NCBI RefSeq assembly: GCF_009671205.1
Contig: NZ_CP045309.1
Location: 806,001-870,000, forward strand
Length of the DNA stretch: 64,000 nt
Reading direction: 5' to 3'
Source: Micromonospora terminaliae
Lineage (GTDB): Bacteria > Actinomycetota > Actinomycetes > Mycobacteriales > Micromonosporaceae
Both the position numbers and the translations under genes were made by a program. The notes under the pieces are model-generated. The model ran no database searches and was not told where the DNA came from. It saw only the letters and a program-made list of their open reading frames with translations. Below, one piece after another: positions 48,341 through 56,066 of the stretch. The number at the start of each line of letters is the position of its first letter. Position 1 is the stretch's first letter.

Positions 48341-49177
48341 GTGAAGCACCACCTGAAGCGTCAGCTGCGCCGTCTCGTGACCGAGCGCCCGTACCAGATC
48401 ATCGCCGGCTCCGCCGCGGCGCTCGTGCTGGCCGGCGGCACCAGCGCGGCCCTCGCCGCCACCGACAACGCCGACACCCCGGCCCGCCAGGAGAACACCG
48501 CCGCCGTCGCCGAGCTCGGCTCGCGCCTCGGTGAGGTCGCCAGCCGCGGCGAGGCCCGGGCCGCCGTCCCGTCGCCGTCCGTCTCGCCGAGCGCGTCGCC
48601 GTCGGCCGTGAAGGCCGCGGCCAAGGCCACCGCCGACCCGGACACCACCCCGAAGGCGAAGCCGAAGCCGCCGTCGACGAAGGTGCTCGACTACACCTAC
48701 GAGGCGCAGACCGCCTACTGGAACTGCGGCCCGGCCGCGGTGCGCAACGCCCTCAGCGCGAGCGGCGTGGAGACCACCCAGGACGCCATGATCGCCCCGC
48801 TGAACGCCGGCGAGAACGGCACCAACTCCGCCGAGGACACCACCCGGGGCCTGAACCAGATGGTCAAGGGCAACCCGTACCGGACCCACATGTTCGGCGG
48901 CTCGGCGAGCCCGGCGGAGATGGACCAGCTCCAGGCGGACGTGGTCAAGGCGATCACCGACGGGCGGGGCGTGGTGGTCAACATCGCCGGCGACGCCACC
49001 GACACCGACGGCGGCTGGCACTCGTTCCCGGGCGGCCACTACATCGCGGTGATCGGCTACAAGAACGACGGCCGCACCGTCCGGATCGCCGACTCGGCGA
49101 ACCCGGCGCTGCCCGAGTACTGGATCAGCACCATCGACCTGGCGAACTGGGCCGCCACCCGCGGCTACTCCGCCTGA
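48341..49177 (+). CDS. Secreted C39-like cysteine peptidase
   Basis: 278-aa exported protein. A signal region (residues about 18-41, ending in LAAT) follows a basic N terminus. A Ser/Pro/Lys-rich linker (about 75-113) leads to a papain-like Peptidase_C39_2 domain (about 115-275). The catalytic triad is readable as Cys129 (YWNCGPAAV), His233 (GGHYIAVIGY) and Asp251 (RIADSAN). GTG 48341 has GGAGG 5 nt upstream. It is the gene controlled by the c-di-AMP riboswitch, which implies a cell-wall or osmotic-homeostasis role, in line with other genes under this riboswitch. A strong terminator follows the stop. Confidence 0.9.
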   Translation: MKHHLKRQLRRLVTERPYQIIAGSAAALVLAGGTSAALAATDNADTPARQENTAAVAELGSRLGEVASRGEARAAVPSPSVSPSASPSAVKAAAKATADPDTTPKAKPKPPSTKVLDYTYEAQTAYWNCGPAAVRNALSASGVETTQDAMIAPLNAGENGTNSAEDTTRGLNQMVKGNPYRTHMFGGSASPAEMDQLQADVVKAITDGRGVVVNIAGDATDTDGGWHSFPGGHYIAVIGYKNDGRTVRIADSANPALPEYWISTIDLANWAATRGYSA

Positions 49178-49191
49178 TCGCAGCTTTCCCC

Positions 49192-49227
49192 CGTCGGGCA
49201 CCGGCTCCCTGGAGCCGGTGCCCGACG
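49192..49227 (+). terminator. Terminator hairpin after C39 peptidase gene
   Basis: A 17-bp perfect inverted repeat (CGTCGGGCACCGGCTCC and its complement) with almost no spacer starts 15 bp after the stop codon. Confidence 0.85.
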
Positions 49228-49282
49228 TCGTCGTGCCCGCTGCTCTCGCGCGTGGTGTCCGTCCGGTGGCACACTGCGGCCT

Positions 49283-50035
49283 ATGGGCGACGAAACGGGT
49301 ACCCGCCATCTGCTGCTCCTGCACGGCATGGGCGCCACCGGCGAGGTGTGGCTGCCCTGGGCGCCGCTGCTGGAGCACTCCTGGGCGGGGCGCTGGCTCG
49401 CCCCCGACCTGGCCGGTCACGGCTGGTCACCCCCGCTGCCCGGGTACTCCTTCGACGGCCTGGCCCGGCGGCTGGTCGAGGGGCTCGGCCCGGTGGCCGA
49501 GCGGCTCGGTCCCCGCGACCGGCTCGTGCTGCTCGGCCACTCGCTCGGCGGGGTGGTGGCGCTGGCACTGGCCGCGCGGTCGCGGCGCCTGCCCGTCGAC
49601 GCGGTGGTCGGGCTCGGCATCAAGGCCGTGTGGTCTCCGGCCGACCTGGCGAAGGCCCGCGAGCTGGCCGACCGCCCGGTCACCTGGTTCGCCACCCGGG
49701 ACGAGGCCGCCCGCCGCTACCTGCGGGTCTCCGGGCTGGCCGGGCTCTTCGCCCCCGACCATCCGGTGGTGGAGGCGGGGCTGCGCCGCGAGGACGGCCG
49801 CTGGCGGCTGGCCATGGATCCGGCAGCCTTCGCGGTGGGGGAGCCGCGGCTGCCCGCGTTGCTCGCCGCGGTCGACGTCCCGGTGCTGCTGGCGCGTGGG
49901 GAGCTGGATCCGATGGTGACCGACGCGCAGCTCAAGGAGCTGGGCGTCCCGGTCGCCACCCTGCCCGGCCTGGGCCACAACGCGCACGTCGAGGACCCGG
50001 CGGCGGTGCTCGCCCTCCTCGACGACCACCTCTGA
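49283..50035 (+). CDS. Alpha/beta hydrolase
   Basis: 250-aa serine hydrolase with LLLLHGMGATGEVW at the start, the nucleophile elbow GHSLGGV (about residues 85-91), a probable acid in RGELDPMV and the catalytic His in GLGHNAHVED. Cytosolic; substrate unknown. ATG 49283 lacks a ribosome site and follows a CACACT -10-like element by 7 nt, so the mRNA may be leaderless. It converges on the TagF-like gene with only 10 bp between stops; both stop codons are part of a 6-bp hairpin (TGACCG, GCGA, CGGTCA at 50033-50048). Confidence 0.88.
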   Translation: MGDETGTRHLLLLHGMGATGEVWLPWAPLLEHSWAGRWLAPDLAGHGWSPPLPGYSFDGLARRLVEGLGPVAERLGPRDRLVLLGHSLGGVVALALAARSRRLPVDAVVGLGIKAVWSPADLAKARELADRPVTWFATRDEAARRYLRVSGLAGLFAPDHPVVEAGLRREDGRWRLAMDPAAFAVGEPRLPALLAAVDVPVLLARGELDPMVTDAQLKELGVPVATLPGLGHNAHVEDPAAVLALLDDHL

Positions 50036-50045
50036 CCGGCGACGG

Positions 50046-51743
50046 TCAGGCGGCGGGAGAGGGGAGCGGCGCACCGGCTCGCGGGGCAGGCACCGTCCGG
50101 CCCGGCGCGAGCTCCCGCCGGGCGGCGTCGAGGAACACCTCGGCGTACGACTCGGCGGGGAAGTCGCCGAGGTAGCGGGACCGGGTGACCCAGCGGGCCG
50201 CCGCCTTCGGGTCGGTGTCCAGCAGCTCGGTCAGCACCTCGTCCACGTTGGACATGTCCCGGCGCAGCACGTAGCCGGAGCCGGCGAGGGGGAACCGCTC
50301 GACGAAGTGCACACCGTCGACGCCCATGTCGGTGACCGCGTACGGCTTGCCCGAGTAGAGCCAGTCGGAGATCACCCCGGACACGTCCGAGACCAGCGCG
50401 TCGGCGCGGTTGACGCACTCGGTGAGGGTCAGCTCGCGGCCGGCGGCGGCACCCCACAGGTGCGGCCGGCCGGTCCGGGCCCGGTCGGCGGAGAGCAGCT
50501 CGGTGAGGCGGGCGAGCTGCCGCGCCGAGGCCGGGTTCTGCGCGGTGTACGGGTGCGCGCGCAGGATCACCGTCGCGCCCCGGTCGAGCAGCCGGCGGAT
50601 CATCGTCTCGGCCACCGGCAGGGAGCAGTAGTCGGCGTCGGCGTGGTGACCGGTCCACGTGGGGGTGTAGAGCACGGTCGGGTGGGCGAGGCCGGTGACC
50701 GGCTCCCGGCGTACCTCGATGGCCTCGACCTGGGGGCGGCCGACCACGACGAACTTCTCGGCGGGGATCTCCACGCCGGCCCGGGCGTACCGCTCGATCG
50801 CGGCCGGACCGGCCACGAAGATCCGGTCGAAGATCGCCGAGACCGGGTTGACGCTGGGCGCCTTGTCGCTGTCGCCGTGGTGCAGCTGCACGTGGGTGAG
50901 CTGCGAGAAGCGGATGCAGTGGCTGTTCTTCGCCCCGTGGTTGACGTAGAAGGCCGCCCGCAGGCTCGGCACCAGCGCCTCGTCCATCGTCTTCAGCGTG
51001 GGGCAGAAGACCACCGGGGCGCTGGTCGCGGCGGCCACGGTGGGCAGGAACTCGGGCTCGCGCAGCAGCACCATGAACGGCCGGCCGATCCGCTCCAGGT
51101 AGGGCAGCCACATGGTGACCTGGTACTCGGAGCCGGGCGGGGCGGAGAAGTAGAGCACGAACTCGGGCTGGTGCCGGCGCAGGGCCCGGCCCACCGGGCC
51201 GCCGCCGGGCGACGGCCGGAACCGGCGCCGCGCGAGGTCGAGGGCGACCGCGCCGCAGCCCGCCCCGACCAGCAGGGCGGCGGCCAGGGCCACCCAGGCG
51301 GGCAGGGCCAGGCCGGCGGCGAGCGCCGCCAGGGCGAGCAGCACCGGCAGCGCGTCGCCGAGCCGGGCGGCGACCAGCGGCGTCCAGGACCGGACCGGGA
51401 GGTTGGCCGCGCGGATCTCCAGGGCGCCGGCGTCGCGCAGCGGCCCGACCAGCAGCACGAGGCCGAGCAGGACGAGCGCGGTGGCCACCAGCGCCGGGTC
51501 GAAGCCGGCGTCGAGCCGGCGGGCGTAACCGACCAGGATGCCGGCGGCGACCAGCACCGTTTCGGCGACGCCGTCGGCGCTCGGCCGGACCCGGCGCTCC
51601 CAGGCGGCGGCGGCGAGGGCGGTGACCGCGATCGCCAGCCCCCAGCCGGTCGCTCCGGTGAGCGCCACGACGAGGAAGGCCAGCACCGCCAGCCCGGTGG
51701 TCAGCACCCGGGCGAGCAGCTTCCGGACCAGGTCACCACGCAT
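50046..51743 (-). CDS. CDP-glycerol/ribitol phosphotransferase (TagF/TarL-like) with N-terminal membrane region
   Basis: 565 aa. Residues 1 to about 170 contain four to six hydrophobic segments. The rest (about 190-540) is a CDP-glycerol glycerophosphotransferase domain with FYVNHGAKNSH, HVQLHHGDSDKAPSVNP, VLYTPTWTGHH, LRAHPYTAQNP and DALVSDVSGVISDWLYSGKPY. The family polymerises glycerol- or ribitol-phosphate from CDP-linked donors into wall teichoic acid. Ordinary TagF is peripheral, so the built-in membrane region is distinctive. It lies 22 bp after the IspD-SDR gene that probably makes its CDP-ribitol donor. ATG 51743. A capsule-type polymer is an alternative. Confidence 0.87.
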   Translation of the reverse strand: MRGDLVRKLLARVLTTGLAVLAFLVVALTGATGWGLAIAVTALAAAAWERRVRPSADGVAETVLVAAGILVGYARRLDAGFDPALVATALVLLGLVLLVGPLRDAGALEIRAANLPVRSWTPLVAARLGDALPVLLALAALAAGLALPAWVALAAALLVGAGCGAVALDLARRRFRPSPGGGPVGRALRRHQPEFVLYFSAPPGSEYQVTMWLPYLERIGRPFMVLLREPEFLPTVAAATSAPVVFCPTLKTMDEALVPSLRAAFYVNHGAKNSHCIRFSQLTHVQLHHGDSDKAPSVNPVSAIFDRIFVAGPAAIERYARAGVEIPAEKFVVVGRPQVEAIEVRREPVTGLAHPTVLYTPTWTGHHADADYCSLPVAETMIRRLLDRGATVILRAHPYTAQNPASARQLARLTELLSADRARTGRPHLWGAAAGRELTLTECVNRADALVSDVSGVISDWLYSGKPYAVTDMGVDGVHFVERFPLAGSGYVLRRDMSNVDEVLTELLDTDPKAAARWVTRSRYLGDFPAESYAEVFLDAARRELAPGRTVPAPRAGAPLPSPAA

Positions 51744-51765
51744 CTGGCTCGTCCCGTCTCGCGGC

Positions 51766-53277
51766 TCAGGCGTCGATGCCGGCGGGCAGTTGCTCGGACG
51801 GATCCGCGCCGGGCTGGGCGGGCACGGCGGCGACCGGCTCGCCGGGTGCCCGGCGGACGTCGATCACCTGGCCGGTCAGCTCGGAGATCAGCACGTCCAG
51901 GGAGGCCTGGGCGACCGCCTCGGCGGAGAGCAGGGTGTGCTCCGGCTCCTCGCCGAACGCCTTGGTGCGCATCGGGGTGGCGGTGCGCTCCGGGTTGACG
52001 CAGTTGACCCGTACGCCGAACTCGGCCCACTCGTCGGCGAGCGCCTGGGTCAGGTTGACCAGCGCGGCCTTGGTGGCCGAGTAGAGCGCGTAGCGCGCCC
52101 GGCCCCGGGTGTAGGAGCTCGAGGTGTAGAGCAGCAGCTGGCCCTTCGTCTGCTGGAGGTAGGGCAGCGACTGCCGGGCGATGGTGACCGGGCCGACGAA
52201 GTTGACGTGCAGGAGGCGGTCCATCGTCTCCTCGTCCATCTCGGCCAGGGCGCCCTTCTCCAGGATCCCGGCCGTGACCACCACGTGGTCGATGCGGCCG
52301 GTCGCCTCGAAGGCGGTCTTCAGCGCGGCGGCCACGTCCTCGGCCCGCTCGACGTGCGTGCCGGTGGTGGAGCGGCTGAACGGGAAGACCTGGGCGCCGT
52401 AGCGGCGGGCCAGCTCGGTGAGGTCGTGGCCGATGCCGTAGCTGCCGCCGAAGACGACGATGGTGCGGCCGGTCAGCTCCTCGGTGTAGCTGCGGTGGTC
52501 GCTGAGCTTGGGCGCCTGGGCCGCGGCGAGCTGGAAGAGCTTGTCCGCCAGGTGTACGTCGACCGGGTGGGTGACCTTGATGTTCTCGTCCGAGCCGTCG
52601 ATCACCTTGATCGGCGTGCCGGGCAGGTAGCGCAGCACCACGCCGCAGTCGTCGGTGGCCGCGAAGTCCGGGTCGCCCTCGGCCCGCCGGTACGCCTCGC
52701 GGATGGTGCCGGAGCGGAACGCCTGCGGGGTCTGGCCGCGGCGCAGGCTGGCGCGGACGGGGATGTCGGTGATGCAGTCGTCCCGGTCGACCTGGATGAT
52801 CGTGTCGGCGGACGGGATGGCCACGTCCACGGCCGCGTAGGTCCAGAGCGCGTTCACGCACTCGCGCACGATGCGGGCGCTGACCAGGGGGCGCACGGCG
52901 TCGTGGAAGAGGATGTTGACGTCGCCGTCGCCGACGGCGTCCAGCGCGATCCGGGTGGTGTCGTTGCGGGTGTCACCACCCTCGATCACCTTGCTGACCT
53001 TGCGGAAGCCCGCGTTGGCGACGATCCGCTCGGCGTCGGGCACGTGGCCGGCGGCCATCAGCACGATGATCTCGTCGATCTCCGGCGCGGCCTCGAACAC
53101 CGCCAGGGTGTGCTCGATGATCGGCTTGCCGGCGATCTTGAGCAGCTGCTTCGGGATGCCCAGCCCGAGACGCGTCCCGGTCCCCCCGGCGAGGATCACG
53201 GCCACCGTCCGCGAGGGCCGCCAGGGTGCCGGGCTCCCCGGCGCGGCGTCCGGTGCGGGGGTGCGGTCCTGCGTCAT
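51766..53277 (-). CDS. Bifunctional cytidylyltransferase-SDR (CDP-ribitol synthase-like)
   Basis: 503-aa fusion. Residues about 24-255 are an IspD/TarI-type cytidylyltransferase (VILAGGTGTRLGLGIPKQLL at the start, FHDAVRPLVS, TPQAFR). Residues about 285-485 are an SDR with FGGSYGIGHDL and YALYSATKAAL (Tyr-x3-Lys). This domain order is that of Haemophilus Acs1/Bcs1, which reduces ribulose 5-phosphate and makes CDP-ribitol; by analogy it performs both the TarJ and TarI steps. The neighbour is a TagF/TarL-like polymerase, which supports teichoic-acid function over isoprenoid synthesis. ATG 53277 has GAGG upstream. It is separated from the ABC exporter genes by a terminator. Confidence 0.88.
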   Translation of the reverse strand: MTQDRTPAPDAAPGSPAPWRPSRTVAVILAGGTGTRLGLGIPKQLLKIAGKPIIEHTLAVFEAAPEIDEIIVLMAAGHVPDAERIVANAGFRKVSKVIEGGDTRNDTTRIALDAVGDGDVNILFHDAVRPLVSARIVRECVNALWTYAAVDVAIPSADTIIQVDRDDCITDIPVRASLRRGQTPQAFRSGTIREAYRRAEGDPDFAATDDCGVVLRYLPGTPIKVIDGSDENIKVTHPVDVHLADKLFQLAAAQAPKLSDHRSYTEELTGRTIVVFGGSYGIGHDLTELARRYGAQVFPFSRSTTGTHVERAEDVAAALKTAFEATGRIDHVVVTAGILEKGALAEMDEETMDRLLHVNFVGPVTIARQSLPYLQQTKGQLLLYTSSSYTRGRARYALYSATKAALVNLTQALADEWAEFGVRVNCVNPERTATPMRTKAFGEEPEHTLLSAEAVAQASLDVLISELTGQVIDVRRAPGEPVAAVPAQPGADPSEQLPAGIDA

Positions 53278-53374
53278 TGCCGTTCCTCACTTCTGCGGTG
53301 GATGGGGGGTTCGCGCGTCGGTGACCGGGTGGTGAACGTTGGTCGTGGCCGAGGTGAACCTTAACGCGGACGAC

Positions 53375-53415
53375 GGAGCGCACCGACCGGGGCGAGCCCC
53401 GCACCGGTGCGCTCC
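53375..53415 (-). terminator. Terminator after the ABC exporter genes
   Basis: An 11-bp stem (GGAGCGCACCG and its complement) with an inner GGGGC/GCCCC stem lies just after the ATPase stop (53422). It separates the exporter operon from the downstream IspD-SDR gene, which therefore needs its own promoter in 53278-53374. Confidence 0.75.
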
Positions 53416-53421
53416 GGGCCG

Positions 53422-54222
53422 CTACTTCTGGTTCTCGTAGGCGTCGCAGACCTCCTGGGTGGGCCCGTCCATCCGAAGGACGCCGCTCTCCAGCCAGATG
53501 GTCCGCTCGCAGGTGTCCCGGATCGAGCCGATCGAGTGGCTGACCAGGAAGACGGTGCCGGCGCTGTCGCGCAGCTCCCGCACCCGCTGCTCGCTGCGGG
53601 CCCGGAACTTGCGGTCGCCGGTCGCCAGCGCCTCGTCGATGAGCAGCACGTCGTGCTTCTTCGCCGAGGAGATGGCGAAGCGCAGCCGGGCGCCCATGCC
53701 GGAGGAGTACGTCCGCATCGGCAGCGAGGCGAAGTCCCCCCGCTCGTTGATCCCGGAGAACTCGATGATCTCCGGCGCGACCCGCTTGACCTCCTCCGGC
53801 TGCATGCCCATGGCCAGGCAGCCGAGCACCACGTTGCGCTCGCCGGAGAGGTCGTTGAGCAGGGCCGCGTTCACGCCCAGCAGGGACGGCTGGCCCTGGG
53901 TGTAGACCGCGCCCCGGGCCGGCGGGAGCAGGCCGGCGATGGCCCGCAGCAGGGTCGACTTGCCGGAGCCGTTGCTCCCGATCAGGCCGATGGCCTCACC
54001 CTCGTACGCGGTGAAGCTCACCCCCTTGACCGCGTGCACCTCGCGGATGTTCGGGGCGCTGGTCCGGGACACGATGCGCTTGAGGGCGGAGACCGGGCTG
54101 TTGGCCCCGGTGGCGCCCTTGTGGATCTTGTAAATCACGTGCACGTCGTCCACCACCACGGTGGGGATGCGCCCCGAGTCCACCACGCCGGCACTGCCCG
54201 CCGGCTGCGTGAGGTCAGCCAC
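53422..54222 (-). CDS. ABC transporter ATPase, polysaccharide/teichoic acid export (TagH/Wzt-like)
   Basis: 266-aa ATPase with Walker A GSNGSGKST (82-90), signature YSSGMGARL (172-180), Walker B VLLIDEALA (192-200) and the switch His in LVSHS. The RTSAPNIREVHAVKGVSF stretch before Walker A and the SSGM-type signature are typical of TagH/Wzt exporters of surface polymers. No C-terminal carbohydrate-binding domain is present. GTG 54222 overlaps the permease stop by 8 bp and has GAGGAG upstream, so the two form the exporter. The likely cargo is the polymer made by the adjacent TagF-like and CDP-ribitol genes. Confidence 0.92.
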   Translation of the reverse strand: MADLTQPAGSAGVVDSGRIPTVVVDDVHVIYKIHKGATGANSPVSALKRIVSRTSAPNIREVHAVKGVSFTAYEGEAIGLIGSNGSGKSTLLRAIAGLLPPARGAVYTQGQPSLLGVNAALLNDLSGERNVVLGCLAMGMQPEEVKRVAPEIIEFSGINERGDFASLPMRTYSSGMGARLRFAISSAKKHDVLLIDEALATGDRKFRARSEQRVRELRDSAGTVFLVSHSIGSIRDTCERTIWLESGVLRMDGPTQEVCDAYENQK

Positions 54223-55117
54223 GGCCGTACTCCTCTTCTCCGCGCCAGAAGTAGACGAACCCGCCGATGCCCATCACGATCGCCCAGGCCACGCCGAGCA
54301 GCCAGAGCCGCGCCGGGGGGCTGACCAGCTGCGCCTGGTGGGAGTCGAGCAGCGCGTACCGGGCCAGCTCGATGAAGACCAGCGGCGGGTTGGCCTCCAG
54401 CAGGGTGGCGGCCCAGTGCGGCAGGTGCTGCCGGAACAGCGCCACCGGGTAGAGCACGCCGGAGGCGTACAGCCAGGTCCGCATGATGAACGGCATGACC
54501 TGCTTCAGGTCCGTGATCTTCGCGCCGAGCCGGGCCGTCACCATGCTGAGCCCCAGATTGAAGATCGTCTGGAGCAGCAGCATGGGCACGATGAGCAGCC
54601 AGCGCAGGGTGATCGGCTCACCGGTCAGCAGGACGATGGCGGCCAGCACGACCATGGACATGAGCAGCTGCTGGAGCTGGACCAGCGTGACGGTGACCGG
54701 CAGGGCGGCGCGGGGGAACTGCAGGGCCCGGATCAGGCCCAGGTTGCTGGTGATCGCGCTGGTGCCGTTCGAGACCGCGGTCTGGGTGAACATGAAGACG
54801 AACACGCCCGTGCACAGGTAGGCGATGAAGTTCGACATGTTCTTGTTCTGCGAGACGATCACGCCGAAGATCAGGTAGTAGACCGCCGCGTTGGTGAGCG
54901 GGGTCAGCACCTGCCAGAGCTGGCCGAGCTGGGTGTTGCTGAACGACGAGGCGACCTTCGCCCGCGAGTACGCGGTCATGAAGTGCCGGTACGCCCACAG
55001 CCGGCGGGCGTACTCGACCAGGTGCGGGCGTTCCCCGGCGACCCGCAGCCCGTACCGATGGGCTAGCTGGGCCCGGGTGAGCCCGGATTCGGGGTCGGCC
55101 ACCGCGGTGTTGGCCAT
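54215..55117 (-). CDS. ABC transporter permease, polysaccharide/teichoic acid export (TagG/Wzm-like)
   Basis: 300-aa ABC-2-type permease with about six transmembrane helices (near residues 70-90, 102-122, 150-170, 176-198, 214-228 and 268-288). The cytoplasmic N terminus has SRAKVASSFSNTQLGQLWQVLTP, split here around the amphipathic connecting helix typical of TagG/Wzm proteins, and FIMRTWLYASGVLYPV is also characteristic. It forms the transmembrane channel with the ATPase encoded just downstream (8-bp overlap). The start is at 55117. It is divergent from the TetR regulator gene, whose operator-like site could affect both promoters. Confidence 0.92.
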   Translation of the reverse strand: MANTAVADPESGLTRAQLAHRYGLRVAGERPHLVEYARRLWAYRHFMTAYSRAKVASSFSNTQLGQLWQVLTPLTNAAVYYLIFGVIVSQNKNMSNFIAYLCTGVFVFMFTQTAVSNGTSAITSNLGLIRALQFPRAALPVTVTLVQLQQLLMSMVVLAAIVLLTGEPITLRWLLIVPMLLLQTIFNLGLSMVTARLGAKITDLKQVMPFIMRTWLYASGVLYPVALFRQHLPHWAATLLEANPPLVFIELARYALLDSHQAQLVSPPARLWLLGVAWAIVMGIGGFVYFWRGEEEYGRG

Positions 55118-55252
55118 GGTCAGGCGCTCCGATCTTTTGTGCCGATGGGGAGCAGGGAGATGTTGTCGCGGCGTGGAAATCTAGCGCGGCCGGGCGGGGA
55201 GGGTGCCTCGCTGCTGCCGGAAAGGTAGTCCAAAACACGTCGGGACGCAACC

Positions 55253-55273
55253 GTAGCGTCGTTGCGCTACATT
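55253..55273. promoter_or_regulatory. Inverted repeat overlapping the -10 box of the tetR-like gene
   Basis: GTAGCG and CGCTAC flank a 6-bp spacer (55253-55270). The TACATT -10-like box (55268-55273) overlaps the right arm, and the GTG start lies 7 nt further on. This fits autorepression by the TetR protein, possibly also control of the divergent exporter (start 55117). Confidence 0.5.
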
Positions 55274-55280
55274 GTCCCAC

Positions 55281-55913
55281 GTGACGACCGAGAAGAGGCG
55301 TGCTCCGGCCGGCGCGGCCGTGCTGCGCGGGGAGATCACCAGTGCCATCCGCGCCGCCGTGATGCAGGAGTTGGCCGAGGTCGGCTACGGCCGCCTCTCC
55401 ATCGAGGCGGTGGCGCGCCGGGCGGGGGTCAGCAAGACCGCCATCTATCGCCGCTGGCGCTCGAAGCTCGATCTCGTGCTGGACATGGTCTCCGCGGCGG
55501 CGGGCCGCAACCTGCCGCTGCTGGACACCGGGAGCCTCCTGGGCGACCTGGAGATCCTGCTCCACGTGATGGCCCGTGCGCTGCGTCACCGCCTGGCCTC
55601 GCAGATCATCCCGGACCTGCTGGCCGAGGCGGCCCGCAACCCGCAGATCGCGGAGAAGCTCCAGGCCGCCCTGGACGACTACCAGCAGGCCGTCGGCCGG
55701 ATCCTGATCGGCCGGGCGGTCGAGCGGGGGGAACTCTCCCCGGACACCGACCGGCGCGCCGCCGTGGACCTGATCGTCGGTCCGGTCTACTGGCGGCTGG
55801 CCATCGCGCGGGCGCCGCTGGACCTCGACGAGGTGCCCCGGCTGGCCGCCGCGATCGTCGCGGCCCTGCGGGTAGCATGCTTGGGGCCTGTCCGCGGCGA
55901 GGTGGAAGTCTGA
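55281..55913 (+). CDS. TetR family transcriptional regulator
   Basis: 210-aa TetR-type regulator. The N-terminal helix-turn-helix (about residues 22-65) contains LSIEAVARRAG and VSKTAIYRRWRSK, and the helical C terminus (about 75-200) is the ligand-binding part, resembling the TetR_C group with FADL-like helices. I use GTG 55281, because a TACATT -10 box lies 7 nt upstream and no ribosome site is visible (leaderless); a TTG at 55272 is inside that box. It lies between the divergent ABC exporter operon and the downstream sugar genes, either of which it may regulate. Confidence 0.88.
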   Translation: MTTEKRRAPAGAAVLRGEITSAIRAAVMQELAEVGYGRLSIEAVARRAGVSKTAIYRRWRSKLDLVLDMVSAAAGRNLPLLDTGSLLGDLEILLHVMARALRHRLASQIIPDLLAEAARNPQIAEKLQAALDDYQQAVGRILIGRAVERGELSPDTDRRAAVDLIVGPVYWRLAIARAPLDLDEVPRLAAAIVAALRVACLGPVRGEVEV

Positions 55914-55966
55914 CCCCCGGGTTCCTGCCCGTGGTTCGCCAGTCGATCATGAACATCAGGTCACAT

Positions 55967-55991
55967 CTGATCGGACAATGGGTGCGATCAG
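55967..55991. promoter_or_regulatory. 7-bp inverted repeat upstream of the aminotransferase gene
   Basis: CTGATCG and CGATCAG are separated by 11 bp and lie about 76 bp before the start at 56067. A TACCAT at 56012-56017 could be the -10 box. Possible operator for the sugar-aminotransferase operon. Confidence 0.4.
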
Positions 55992-56066
55992 GCTGTTAAC
56001 GGCACGAACCGCTACCATTCCCCCACAACGTCCCCCAACGAGATTCTGTCGACAGGAGGAAGCCCC

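Noticed and set aside
51766..53277. Reading the IspD-like domain as the MEP-pathway ispD gene
   Set aside because: It is fused to an SDR domain and adjoins a TagF-like gene, the pattern of CDP-ribitol synthesis, not of isoprenoid synthesis; ispF is not adjacent.
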